NCBI GenBank assembly: GCA_964638865.1
Contig: CAZXBG010000071.1
Coordinates: forward strand, 1-20,104
DNA length: 20,104 nt
Source: UBA7236 sp964638865
GTDB lineage: Bacteria; Bacteroidota; Bacteroidia; Chitinophagales; BACL12
Direction: 5' to 3'
This document shows positions 9,133-16,498 of this stretch, in pieces (the stretch's first letter is position 1; the number at the start of each line of letters is the position of its first letter). Made by a program: the position numbers and the translations under genes. The notes below the pieces were generated by a model that was not told the origin of the DNA, ran no database searches, and saw only the letters and a list, made by a program, of their open reading frames with translations.

Positions 9133-9248
9133 AGGATAGAATAAATGCCTTTTGGAGTAAACTATAAAGATTGCACACAGAATGCACATAATTTTATAAT
9201 ATTCTCTGTCTCAAACCCCCAAAAAGGAGGTTAAGTTGACATTTTTCC

Positions 9249-9256
9249 TAATTTTG
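9249..9256 (+). promoter_or_regulatory. Bacteroidota-type -7 box for the Rossmann-fold gene
   Basis: The string TAATTTTG matches TAnnTTTG exactly and lies 71 bases before the ATG at 9328, implying a leader of about 65 bases. A purine-rich caggggat at 9303-9310 is too far from the ATG to act as a normal ribosome binding site. Confidence 0.4.
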
Positions 9257-9327
9257 AACAAGTTGTAAGAAATATAGTTTCAAACCCACTAACCTTTTTT
9301 TACAGGGGATATTAGTTTTACAGGTAT

Positions 9328-9990
9328 ATGCGAATATTATTAACAGGCGCAACAGGTATGGTTGGCAGTGAGGTGGTTCGTCAGGCTATATTGCAAGATG
9401 AAGTATCAGAAATTATAGTATTGTAGAGAAGGCCTTTGGACCTTAACCACCCAAAATTAAAGGTGATCATTCGCAGCGATTTTCTGAATTACAGCGGATT
9501 AGAGCATGAATTCCAAAAATGTGATTCCTGCATTTGGTGTCTGGGTGTTCCTCAATCTCGTGTATCGGCGGAAGAATATCATACAATTACCTGTAGTTAC
9601 ACGATAGAAACAGCTAAGTTTTTGCGGGCAGTTAATCCTAATATCTCTTTTGTTTTTATGAGTGGAGGAGGGGCTGATTCCAAAGAAACAAGCAGACTAT
9701 TATTTGCGCGTGAAAAAGGGAAAACAGAAAATGAATTAAAACGGATTTTCACCCGTAATTTAGTGATCGTTCGCCAGGGCGGAATAAATCCTGTTATAAA
9801 ACCCAAAAATGTTCCTTTTTATTATAAACTTTTTTATCCCTTTTTTCCCCTTTTAAAATTCACCTTACCAAATTCTGTCATCTCATCAGTAGAATTATCC
9901 CGGGTTCTGCTATTCCTCGTCAAAAATGGGTCTTCAAAAATTATGATGGAAAATACAGATTTAAATAAGTTATTTAATAATCTATCTTGA
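9328..9990 (+). pseudogene. NAD(P)-binding Rossmann-fold protein with in-frame TAG
   Basis: The frame opens with ATG at 9328 and the dinucleotide-binding loop GATGMVG (residues 7-13). It reaches TAG at 9424-9426 (codon 33), then continues in the same frame to TGA at 9988-9990, giving a 220-codon gene. After the stop come RRPLDLNHPKLKVI and the segment SGGGADSKETSRLLFAREKG followed by KTENEL. These are typical of the atypical short-chain dehydrogenase (NmrA/HTATIP2-like NAD(P)H-binding) family. The residue lost sits at the end of the second beta-strand, just before the Arg pair that usually contacts NADP phosphate. A restart at TTG 9436 would lack the cofactor loop and could not bind NAD(P). 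This is therefore a nonsense-inactivated gene or a base-call error. It is divergent from gcvP and convergent with the next gene. Confidence 0.75.
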
Positions 9991-10149
9991 ATTAAAAGTT
10001 TTCAATAACTACTAGTTTATTTGCCTTTCTTTGGACCTATTACCTGGTATATGTTTGATTTAAATTTGAAGATAGAAAGAATTTTGAAGATGTAAAAGTT
10101 TCAATTAAAATTCCAGTCCTTTTTTCAATCTTACCACACCTTCCTTTTA

Positions 10150-11604
10150 TCACCTCCTCCAATTCCCTGTCAACTTCTCCGCCAACCCCTGCATCTCCTC
10201 CAATTTTTTCCTCATCCATAATATATCTACAACAGGTTTTGTGTTATTAAATTCGTCGATGATATCTTTTAAATTATTTTTGGGGTTTAATTTCCATTTA
10301 TACAATTTAGATGAAAGTTTGATCATATTATTATACCCGGATTTTTGATATCCGGGAATAAGATTGTTGCGTTTAATATAAATTTTAAATGCTTCAACAA
10401 GTGAAAAAAGTGCATCTGTTTCCTCTAATTCAAAATAGGTTTTAAGCAAAAGTGATTTCGAATCGAGGTGATAATAAAAGTCGGTGAATTCGACAGAACG
10501 CAACAGGGTAAGCACTTCATCGTAATTTTTTTGGAAGAAATGATAATAGGCCATATTAAATGTAAAAGCATTCTGACGTATGGCCGGATCCAGATGTTCA
10601 TTGTATTTAATGATAAAGTGTTTCACCCATTCAAATTCGTTAATGCGAAGTCCGAGGTAAACAATATTTTTATAATCGAACTGCGACAAATAATTTTCTT
10701 TGAAAATGATCCTGTCTTTTAACATAACCTTATAGAGATCGAACAATTCGCGTATATATTCAATATCTCCGTGGTTGATCTTTCTGATACAATAATTTTT
10801 TGCATAAACATACATCTCAAAAATTTCTTCCTTTGAAAATAATTGATGATGTTCTTTTAGCAGATCTAAAAGATTGAGATAATGGATTTTATTTTCCGGC
10901 TCTGTAAGTGTTAATATGATATTGTAATAAATTTTTGCAGAGGGAACATAATCCAGCGGATTGTGCCTTATATGATTCATGATCTCATCATACAAGAACA
11001 ATTTATAATTAATTGCAACTACGTTTTTATTATTAATGATCTCTGCGGAATATCGCATCTTATTCAGGATATAATATTTATCCAGATTGTCAACAACCTG
11101 TTGCAAATTTGTTTCATGAAGATGCTCACGCCGGTCTGACATGAAACGATATTTATCCTCCTCAATCAAATATTCGTAAAATGCATGACTAACATCCCGG
11201 CGCGGTTGTTCTTTTAATGACTTTTCTGCGAGTTTAAGCGTATTTAAAAATGCTTTGTCGAGACGCCGAATTCGATAGGTATATAATAGTAAATGATACT
11301 TAAAAATCTGTTCTTCGGATATAGCTTTAAAACAGAGATATTCTTCCAAATGTTTGGTGAGATCCGTCATAAGGTATCGGAGTTTCTGCTCGTCAAAAAC
11401 TTCCTCTTTAAAAATCAGCTTATAAAGTAAACTTCTTTCTAGATTTGGGTGTTCATAAGTTGGATGCCAAGCCTTAATTGTATCGAAGGCATGTATTATG
11501 GTTTGGTTTTTGTTAAAAAAGGGGGAACGGAGGTAGTCGTCAAAAAGGCGGACTTCCTGATTGGTAAGTGTTCTTAAAATGACTATTGCCTTATTTTGGA
11601 ACAT
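10150..11604 (-). CDS. Large helical cytoplasmic protein, unknown function
   Basis: This 484-residue protein has no signal peptide and no membrane segment. It begins MFQNKAIVILRTLTNQEVRL and soon reaches the motif DDYLRSPFFNKN (about 23-34), which I associate with a family of uncharacterised proteins frequent in Chitinophagales-like genomes; that association is from memory only. The rest is almost all predicted helix with regular aromatic/leucine spacing (for example YHLLLYTYRIRRLDKAF and AFTFNMAYYHFFQKNYDEVL), suggesting TPR-like helical repeats, perhaps a scaffold. No catalytic motif is visible. The ATG start lies close to the edge of a 271-base divergent intergenic region shared with the T9SS cargo gene. 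Its 3' end converges on the broken Rossmann-fold gene with 159 bases between them and no evident terminator hairpin. Confidence 0.8.
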   Translation of the reverse strand: MFQNKAIVILRTLTNQEVRLFDDYLRSPFFNKNQTIIHAFDTIKAWHPTYEHPNLERSLLYKLIFKEEVFDEQKLRYLMTDLTKHLEEYLCFKAISEEQIFKYHLLLYTYRIRRLDKAFLNTLKLAEKSLKEQPRRDVSHAFYEYLIEEDKYRFMSDRREHLHETNLQQVVDNLDKYYILNKMRYSAEIINNKNVVAINYKLFLYDEIMNHIRHNPLDYVPSAKIYYNIILTLTEPENKIHYLNLLDLLKEHHQLFSKEEIFEMYVYAKNYCIRKINHGDIEYIRELFDLYKVMLKDRIIFKENYLSQFDYKNIVYLGLRINEFEWVKHFIIKYNEHLDPAIRQNAFTFNMAYYHFFQKNYDEVLTLLRSVEFTDFYYHLDSKSLLLKTYFELEETDALFSLVEAFKIYIKRNNLIPGYQKSGYNNMIKLSSKLYKWKLNPKNNLKDIIDEFNNTKPVVDILWMRKKLEEMQGLAEKLTGNWRR

Positions 11605-11777
11605 AAATAAATTGGGCTAAATTTAAACAAAGGATTCGAAGTTCACAGAGGATTAACAGTTTATTTAACCGATATAAAACAGGGGGAATTGGCAATATTA
11701 AATATTAAGTTATTGATTATCAGTAATTTATATATTATAAAAATGGTTAAAATTTTATTTATATTCCGATAAATTAG

Positions 11778-11785
11778 TATATTTG
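11778..11785 (+). promoter_or_regulatory. Bacteroidota-type -7 box for the small T9SS cargo gene
   Basis: The site TATATTTG is an exact TAnnTTTG match, 90 bases before the ATG at 11876, giving a leader of roughly 80 bases. The region upstream is very T/A-rich, with no clear -33 TTTG. Confidence 0.5.
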
Positions 11786-11875
11786 TCTTTAATAACTGCT
11801 TTTGGAGCATCTAATTTTAGAACTAATTAAGAATTGAAACGTATAGCGTAACAAAGTTGACCGAAATTTACGATT

Positions 11876-12379
11876 ATGAAAAAACTTATCTTATCCGCCA
11901 TGTTACTCGCTTTATCAGCGGTAATTTTTGCACAAAGCTCGAGAATAAGATCAGAGGACTCAAATGTTCCCGAGATTGATAATCTAAGTGGTTTGAAACC
12001 CGACGGTGAGGACCTCGAATCTGACTATGTAGTTACTGGATTATCGGATAATTCGGCGCAAAACGGTTCAACGGGAATAGGAAACGAAGAAAATCCTGCA
12101 AAATCAATTGGAAAAGGCGAAATAAATACCGAAACCATCAGATCTATCGCTAATACAGAGGTTTATCCGAATCCAGCCACCGATTTCATTACAATAAGCA
12201 CTGAAATGGAAATAGGCACAATAAGAATACTCAATTTATTAGGTCAGGAAATGTCAAATTATACTTTTACCGGTAAAACAACTGCACTGGATATCAGCGA
12301 ACTTAAGGAAGGCATTTACTTTATAAGTGTTGAATCCGGTTCTGAGAAAATAGTTAAAAAAATAAAGGTATTATATTAA
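11876..12379 (+). CDS. Short T9SS type A sorting-domain protein
   Basis: This 167-residue protein has a signal peptide (residues 1-20, ending VIFAQ), a low-complexity, mostly acidic linker of about 74 residues (21-94, rich in Asp, Glu, Ser, Asn and Gly), and a complete Por-secretion C-terminal sorting domain (95-167). The sorting domain shows VYPNPATDFITI, the central strand RILNLLGQEM, the block LDISELKEGIYFISV and the final KKIKVLY. The sorting domain directs export through the type IX system and is normally removed on anchoring, so what remains would be little more than the linker. There is no recognisable passenger domain. A strong terminator follows 23 bases after the stop, so the gene is a single-gene transcript. 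It could be a small surface or matrix peptide, or a remnant of a larger cargo; the intact signal, frame and terminator argue against decay. Confidence 0.85.
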   Translation: MKKLILSAMLLALSAVIFAQSSRIRSEDSNVPEIDNLSGLKPDGEDLESDYVVTGLSDNSAQNGSTGIGNEENPAKSIGKGEINTETIRSIANTEVYPNPATDFITISTEMEIGTIRILNLLGQEMSNYTFTGKTTALDISELKEGIYFISVESGSEKIVKKIKVLY

Positions 12380-12402
12380 TTTTTAGGGGTTAAATCAAGC
12401 AG

Positions 12403-12433
12403 AAACCTCTCCTATAAACAGGAGAGGTTTTTT
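12403..12433 (+). terminator. Intrinsic terminator after the small T9SS cargo gene
   Basis: A perfect 11-bp stem (aaacctctcct at 12403-12413 with aggagaggttt at 12420-12430) encloses a six-base loop and runs into six Ts (12428-12433). It is the clearest terminator in the window. The flanking A and T runs could also let it act from the other strand. Confidence 0.9.
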
Positions 12434-12640
12434 GTTGCCCTTATTTGAAGGGAGTACCGATAAGAGGACATTTTTGTCATGGAATATTCATTTAACAAAT
12501 CTAAAATATCAGTAACAGCAACACTTTTGGTTAAATAAGCTATTGTTATCTTAAGAAATAGTGATTGATAACCCTATCGATTTTGTACTTGGCTATGGTT
12601 TTTAAGGGCGGTAATTTGGCACTATAAAACCAGAAAGTCT

Positions 12641-12874
12641 ATGAAAAAGTTAACCGGATCCATGCTACTCGCACTCGTTTTGTTTGTGCATGTAGTTATA
12701 ACAGTAGCGGCTGAAGAAACCTATACTTTTTCTTCTTCCGATTATGATAATGCTGCTGCTCTGAGAATGAGCGACAATGCAGTTGCACCTAAATCAGCTG
12801 TATTTACAAGTACAAGCTCAGCACAGGGAGCGTCTTCCATGACCCAATTCGGATTGTTTTCTATAGAAGAATAA
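12641..12874 (+). CDS. Small exported peptide, unknown function
   Basis: This 77-residue product begins MKKLTGSMLLALVLFVHVVI with a hydrophobic export signal that likely ends near residue 23-24 (TVAAEE). The mature part is about 53 residues, rich in Ser, Ala and Thr, with no cysteines and no domain I recognise. It includes the stretches YTFSSSDYDNAAALRM and SSAQGASSMTQFGLFSIEE. There is no T9SS sorting domain, so it would stay in the periplasm or leave by another route. It sits between two other small secreted-protein genes but is separated from the first by a terminator, so it needs its own promoter. No exact TAnnTTTG box precedes it; taatttgg near 12613 is one T short. The ATG start and a good signal favour a real gene, but the short length leaves doubt. 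Confidence 0.6.
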   Translation: MKKLTGSMLLALVLFVHVVITVAAEETYTFSSSDYDNAAALRMSDNAVAPKSAVFTSTSSAQGASSMTQFGLFSIEE

Positions 12875-12936
12875 TACTATACAACTTTTTGTCTTCACAA
12901 ATTCTGCGGAACAATTATTCCTATTCACAATAAACG

Positions 12937-12944
12937 TATCTTTG
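12937..12944 (+). promoter_or_regulatory. Bacteroidota-type -7 box before the 207-residue secreted protein
   Basis: TATCTTTG matches TAnnTTTG exactly, with the ATG 20 bases further on at 12964. No convincing -33 TTTG is seen at the usual distance. Confidence 0.45.
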
Positions 12945-12963
12945 GATTGGCTCAAATTTAACG

Positions 12964-13587
12964 ATGCGTATATTATTTCTACTATCCTTCATTCTGATCA
13001 TTAAAAGTGCACAGACTCAAATTGTGGATAGTGTTATTCAATTTTCAGGGATAACAATGTCGAGCGATAGCCTAATGGCAATTCCTTATACTAATATAGT
13101 TTCATTGCGAAATGGAAATGGAACAACCTGTAATTACAACGGTTTCTTTTCTTTTGTTGCCGAAAAAGGGGATAGTGTTAAGTTTACTGCGGTTGGGTAT
13201 AAGGATGAGATTTTTGTTATTCCCCAAAATTTAGCGGATAACAAATACTCCGTAATTCAATTAATGACAAAGGATACTATTTTTTTGGCCGAAACAATTA
13301 TTTATCCCTGGCCCTCAAAAGAAGACTTTAAAAATGCATTCCTTTCCTATAATATTCCGGACGATTATTACGAGACTGCCCGAAAAAACCTAGAACGCGA
13401 ACAATTAAAAGAACTCGGTGAAGCAATGGCAATGGACGCAGATATGAATGCCGATTACCAAACTAAACAACTCGCTCAAAAGATCTACTACGCAGGTCAA
13501 TATCCTCCAATGCGCATATTTGACCTATTCGCCTGGAAAGAATTTATCGAAGCCTGGAAAAGGGGAGATTATAAGAAAGAGGAATAA
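12964..13587 (+). CDS. Exported protein with carboxypeptidase-regulatory-like domain
   Basis: This 207-residue protein has a signal peptide (residues 1-19, ending SAQTQ). Residues about 25-115 look like the carboxypeptidase D regulatory-like beta-sandwich common in Bacteroidota envelope proteins. The pattern is FSGITMSSDSLMAIPYTNIV, then a short NGNGTTCNYNGFFSFVAEKGD turn, then VKFTAVGYKDE, then VIQLMTKDTIFLAETIIYP. The last 90 residues (from about 118) are helical, charged and unlike that domain, with WPSKEDFKNAFLSYNIPDDY and a tail ending WKRGDYKKEE. The beta-sandwich usually serves as a binding or structural module, as at the N-terminus of TonB-dependent receptors, but no barrel follows here. 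It may be a periplasmic or membrane-surface protein, and its partner is unknown. It converges on the S46 peptidase gene across a repeat tract. Confidence 0.78.
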   Translation: MRILFLLSFILIIKSAQTQIVDSVIQFSGITMSSDSLMAIPYTNIVSLRNGNGTTCNYNGFFSFVAEKGDSVKFTAVGYKDEIFVIPQNLADNKYSVIQLMTKDTIFLAETIIYPWPSKEDFKNAFLSYNIPDDYYETARKNLEREQLKELGEAMAMDADMNADYQTKQLAQKIYYAGQYPPMRIFDLFAWKEFIEAWKRGDYKKEE

Positions 13588-13603
13588 AAAGTAATTGATA
13601 ATG

Positions 13604-13694
13604 GAACAGCCGAAATGTAAGAATGTACCAATGTAAGAATGTACCAATGAACAGCCGAAATGTATTAATGTACCAATGTACCAATGAACAGCCG
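13604..13694. repeat. Short tandem and dispersed repeat tract
   Basis: The 16-mer gtaagaatgtaccaat occurs twice back to back (13617-13632 and 13633-13648). The 16-mer gaacagccgaaatgta occurs at 13604-13619 and 13649-13664, with a third partial copy, gaacagccg, at 13686-13694. The string aatgtacc recurs through the tract. A second low-complexity stretch of repeated caaatta/tatcaaat words follows to about 13740. It fills the gap between convergent genes and codes for nothing I can support. Confidence 0.85.
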
Positions 13695-13752
13695 GGCACT
13701 ATTCAATTATCAAATTACCAGATTAACAAATTATCAAATACATTCTCCCTTC

Positions 13753-15909
13753 TCAATTCTCAATTAATTCCATTTCCTTTATCAAATTTCCCGCACCACC
13801 AAATTTATCAATGATAAAAAGTGTGTAGCGGATATCAAGGGAAATATTTCTGCAGCGGTCGGGATCGAACATAATATCACTCATAGTGCCTTCCCAAACG
13901 CGGTCGTAGTTGATGCCTATCAATTGGCCGTAAGCATTAATTACCGGACTTCCTGAATTACCACCTGTGGTGTGATTTGTTGCAATAAAAGCGATTGGAA
14001 GTTCTCCTTTTTTATTCGCGTATCTGCCGAAATCATTTTTTTCCATTAAGGAAATTAATTTCTCGGGCATATCAAATTCTTCATCATTCGGTATATATTT
14101 TTCTTCGATTCCCTTATCTGTTGTCTGATAGGTATAATACACAGCGTCCTTAGCAACATATCCTTTAACATTCCCGTAAGTAACGCGCAATGTGGAATTT
14201 GCATCCGGATAAAATTCCTCCTTGGGTTCCATTTCGCGCTGTGCTTGCATGTATTGTCGCATTAAAACATTTATCTGAATGGCCAAGGGATTTACTTTTG
14301 TTTTTAATTGTTCCTCATAATATTTTGTCACCTCTTCATATAATTTATACGCGGGATCATTCATTAATTTATTTCCTTTCTTTTTATTGAATCCATTAAG
14401 TAGTTTGTTTAATTTATTTACCTCTGCGAATGCCGATTTGTTATAAATTGTTGTTGTCCACTCTGTAAAATTATTATTGTATTTAGCAAGTTGCTCTTTA
14501 AAATAAGGAGATTGCAAATCCTTTGACACTTTTTCTGAATATATCTTCATCATTGCGGCAAACATTTCCCTATCGATCTTTTTCGAATAATTTTTATAAA
14601 AACCTGCTGTATTTCCCTGTAATTTTGTAGCTTCCTTTTGCAAAACATCATAGGAAATTGTATCACTGCGTATCATATTCATAAATTTTCTAAACCCTCC
14701 AGAAAAATTCAGGAGTTCCACAGCATAAAATGCCTCAGAGGTATAATCCACAAGCTCGGAATAGGTTTTGTACGAATCATAAACCTCAGAAAATTCAGAT
14801 AATAGATTTCTGTATTCCTTTCCCTCATGTGTGTTTGCCCATTGTTGAAATTGCTTTTCGTATTGCTGTTTTTTTTCTACTGCATCGTTTAATTTTAATC
14901 CTGTCATTTCGCCCTTCCATTTTTTATATGCATTTGCAAGCCCTTTTGCTTTAGATGCATATTGCAGGGTTACGGTATCGTTGTTCGACATATATCTGTT
15001 CATTATTTCCAAACGCATATCCCTGCAAGCTATTCTATTTGGATTTGTAGTATTTATTGTGAGGTCAACTGCATAAGAAGTTAAATATTCCTGTGTACGC
15101 CCGGGAAATCCATAAACCATAGTAAAATCATTTTCTTCCACTCCCTTTAATGAAATTGGAAATGAATATCTCGGGATAAAAGGAATATTTTTTTCATCGT
15201 AGGCAGCAGGTTTATTTTCTGCATTTGCATAAATACGAAACATGCTGAAATCGCCTGTATGTCTCGGCCACACCCAGTTGTCAGTTTCTCCGCCAAAATT
15301 CCCAACACTTGCCGGAGGAGTTCCTACTAATCGGATGTCAGTGAATACCTCGGTAACAAATAAATAAAATTCATTTCCATAATAAAATGATCTGACTGTT
15401 GCATCGTAGTGAGTGCCCTTTTCAAATTGTGCTTCCAAGCGGGTGGATAATTGCCCTATAATTGAATTTCTTGTACCCTCGTCCATCGCGCTAGTCAAAT
15501 AAGGGAGAATACTATCAGTTACATTATGCATACTGATGATAAATGTAACGGAAAGACCTGGACAGGGTTTTTCTTCATTTTTATTTTTTGCCCAAAAACC
15601 ATCTTTCAAATAATTATTTTCTACAGAACTCAATGCATTAATTGTTGAAAATCCGCAGTGGTGATTGGTAATTATTAATCCCTGCTTAGAAATTACCTCA
15701 CCCGTACATCCACCTCCAAATAATACAACAGCGTCTTTCATGCTGCTTTTATTCACTGAATAAATATCTTCTGCAGTCAACTTAAATCCGCGAGCCTGCA
15801 TATCCGCAATATTTAATTGTTCCAGTAAAATTGGAATCCACATCCCTTCATCAGCCCTGACAAAGGTTGACATCAAAATAAATTGTAGCAGTATTATCGA
15901 TTTTTTCAT
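13753..15909 (-). CDS. S46 family dipeptidyl peptidase, DPP11-like
   Basis: This exported serine peptidase releases dipeptides from peptide N-termini. It has 718 residues, the full length of the DPP7/DPP11 family, and a signal peptide (1-19). Its start, ADEGMWIP, is typical for the mature enzyme. The chymotrypsin-like triad is visible: the His83/His84 pair in TNHHCG, Asp220 in WPRHTGDFS, and Ser652 in GGNSGSPV, with the helical lid in between. The residue 18 places after the serine, which sets the S1 pocket in this family, is Arg670 (NYDRVWEG). DPP11, which cleaves after Asp or Glu, has Arg there, while DPP7 has Gly. So acidic P1 specificity is inferred. It would act in the periplasm, supplying acidic dipeptides for uptake by a lineage that degrades proteins. 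Its 3' end converges on the previous gene. Confidence 0.93.
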   Translation of the reverse strand: MKKSIILLQFILMSTFVRADEGMWIPILLEQLNIADMQARGFKLTAEDIYSVNKSSMKDAVVLFGGGCTGEVISKQGLIITNHHCGFSTINALSSVENNYLKDGFWAKNKNEEKPCPGLSVTFIISMHNVTDSILPYLTSAMDEGTRNSIIGQLSTRLEAQFEKGTHYDATVRSFYYGNEFYLFVTEVFTDIRLVGTPPASVGNFGGETDNWVWPRHTGDFSMFRIYANAENKPAAYDEKNIPFIPRYSFPISLKGVEENDFTMVYGFPGRTQEYLTSYAVDLTINTTNPNRIACRDMRLEIMNRYMSNNDTVTLQYASKAKGLANAYKKWKGEMTGLKLNDAVEKKQQYEKQFQQWANTHEGKEYRNLLSEFSEVYDSYKTYSELVDYTSEAFYAVELLNFSGGFRKFMNMIRSDTISYDVLQKEATKLQGNTAGFYKNYSKKIDREMFAAMMKIYSEKVSKDLQSPYFKEQLAKYNNNFTEWTTTIYNKSAFAEVNKLNKLLNGFNKKKGNKLMNDPAYKLYEEVTKYYEEQLKTKVNPLAIQINVLMRQYMQAQREMEPKEEFYPDANSTLRVTYGNVKGYVAKDAVYYTYQTTDKGIEEKYIPNDEEFDMPEKLISLMEKNDFGRYANKKGELPIAFIATNHTTGGNSGSPVINAYGQLIGINYDRVWEGTMSDIMFDPDRCRNISLDIRYTLFIIDKFGGAGNLIKEMELIEN

Positions 15910-15976
15910 ATTAATTTGTTATTTATTTAGATCTGATTATCATTTCATTAAATTCGTTTACTTTAATTCCTTCGTT

Positions 15977-16300
15977 TCATTTATAATCCTCCCGCACCGG
16001 ATAAAAAACATCTATGATCTTACAATTTGTCAAAGCTTTTGCTTTATGGGGAACAGGACCCGGAATTAAAGCAAAAGTTCCAAAATCCAAAATACGGGTG
16101 TTGCCATCTATGGTGAGTTCGAGTTTCCCTTCTATCACATTTGCCATCATTTCGTGAACATGGCTGTGTAACGGTATTTCTGCACCTTCCTTTGCTTCCC
16201 AATAGGCATTACTCATTTTTTCAGAATGAATAAATTTTCCAAAAAAACCGGAACCAATTTCCCTTGAAACCCTAGTAGTGGTGTCTACAAAATTTTCCAT
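15977..16300 (-). CDS. Small single-domain cupin protein
   Basis: This 107-residue cytoplasmic protein is one cupin barrel. Motif 1 reads GAEIPLHSHVHEMMANVIEG (39-58), with His45, His47 and Glu50 (or His49) as metal ligands. Motif 2 is FGTFALIPGPVPHKAKAL (73-90), with His85 as the fourth ligand. All the usual metal positions are therefore filled. Such small cupins range from isomerases and dioxygenases to ligand sensors, and the substrate cannot be told from the sequence. It lies 67 bases upstream of the S46 peptidase on the same strand and could share its transcript. It is divergent from the large Asp-box gene across 198 bases. Confidence 0.85.
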   Translation of the reverse strand: MENFVDTTTRVSREIGSGFFGKFIHSEKMSNAYWEAKEGAEIPLHSHVHEMMANVIEGKLELTIDGNTRILDFGTFALIPGPVPHKAKALTNCKIIDVFYPVREDYK

Positions 16301-16498
16301 CTTGCGAAGATATTTGGTCTTTACCTATATTTCTACTAAATATTGTTAAACCACAAAGGTTTTGAATAAATACAGTTTGATTAATTCTTGCAAATGAATC
16401 AAACCTATCTCTCCGATTGCAGTTTTTTTGTCAGTTTTTCTTCCTGATTTTTTCCTTTGCCAAACTATGCTTAATTTTAAGTAAATTTTGATAAAAAC

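Noticed and set aside
9101..9187. N-terminal extension of GcvP from GTG at 9187
   Set aside because: The extra 29 residues are unlike the family, and the matching -7 box lies downstream of that GTG.
9211..9234. Possible hairpin aacccccaaaaaggaggtt between the divergent genes
   Set aside because: The stem has a mismatch, no T-run follows, and it lies upstream of the predicted -7 box of the plus-strand gene, so I see no role for it.
9101..9327. Glycine riboswitch upstream of gcvP
   Set aside because: The likely transcript start leaves only about 18 bases of leader, and I see no tandem aptamer-like structure on the minus strand.
5526..9990. Alternative genetic code or programmed stop readthrough
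   Set aside because: TAA, TAG and TGA all end intact genes at expected family lengths in this window, and no suppressor tRNA or SECIS-like element is seen. Mutation or base error is simpler.
13623..13814. A 63-codon plus-strand frame across the repeat tract
   Set aside because: Its sequence is simply the translated microrepeats (recurring MYQC and NVPMNS-like words), and it runs into the end of the S46 peptidase gene on the other strand.
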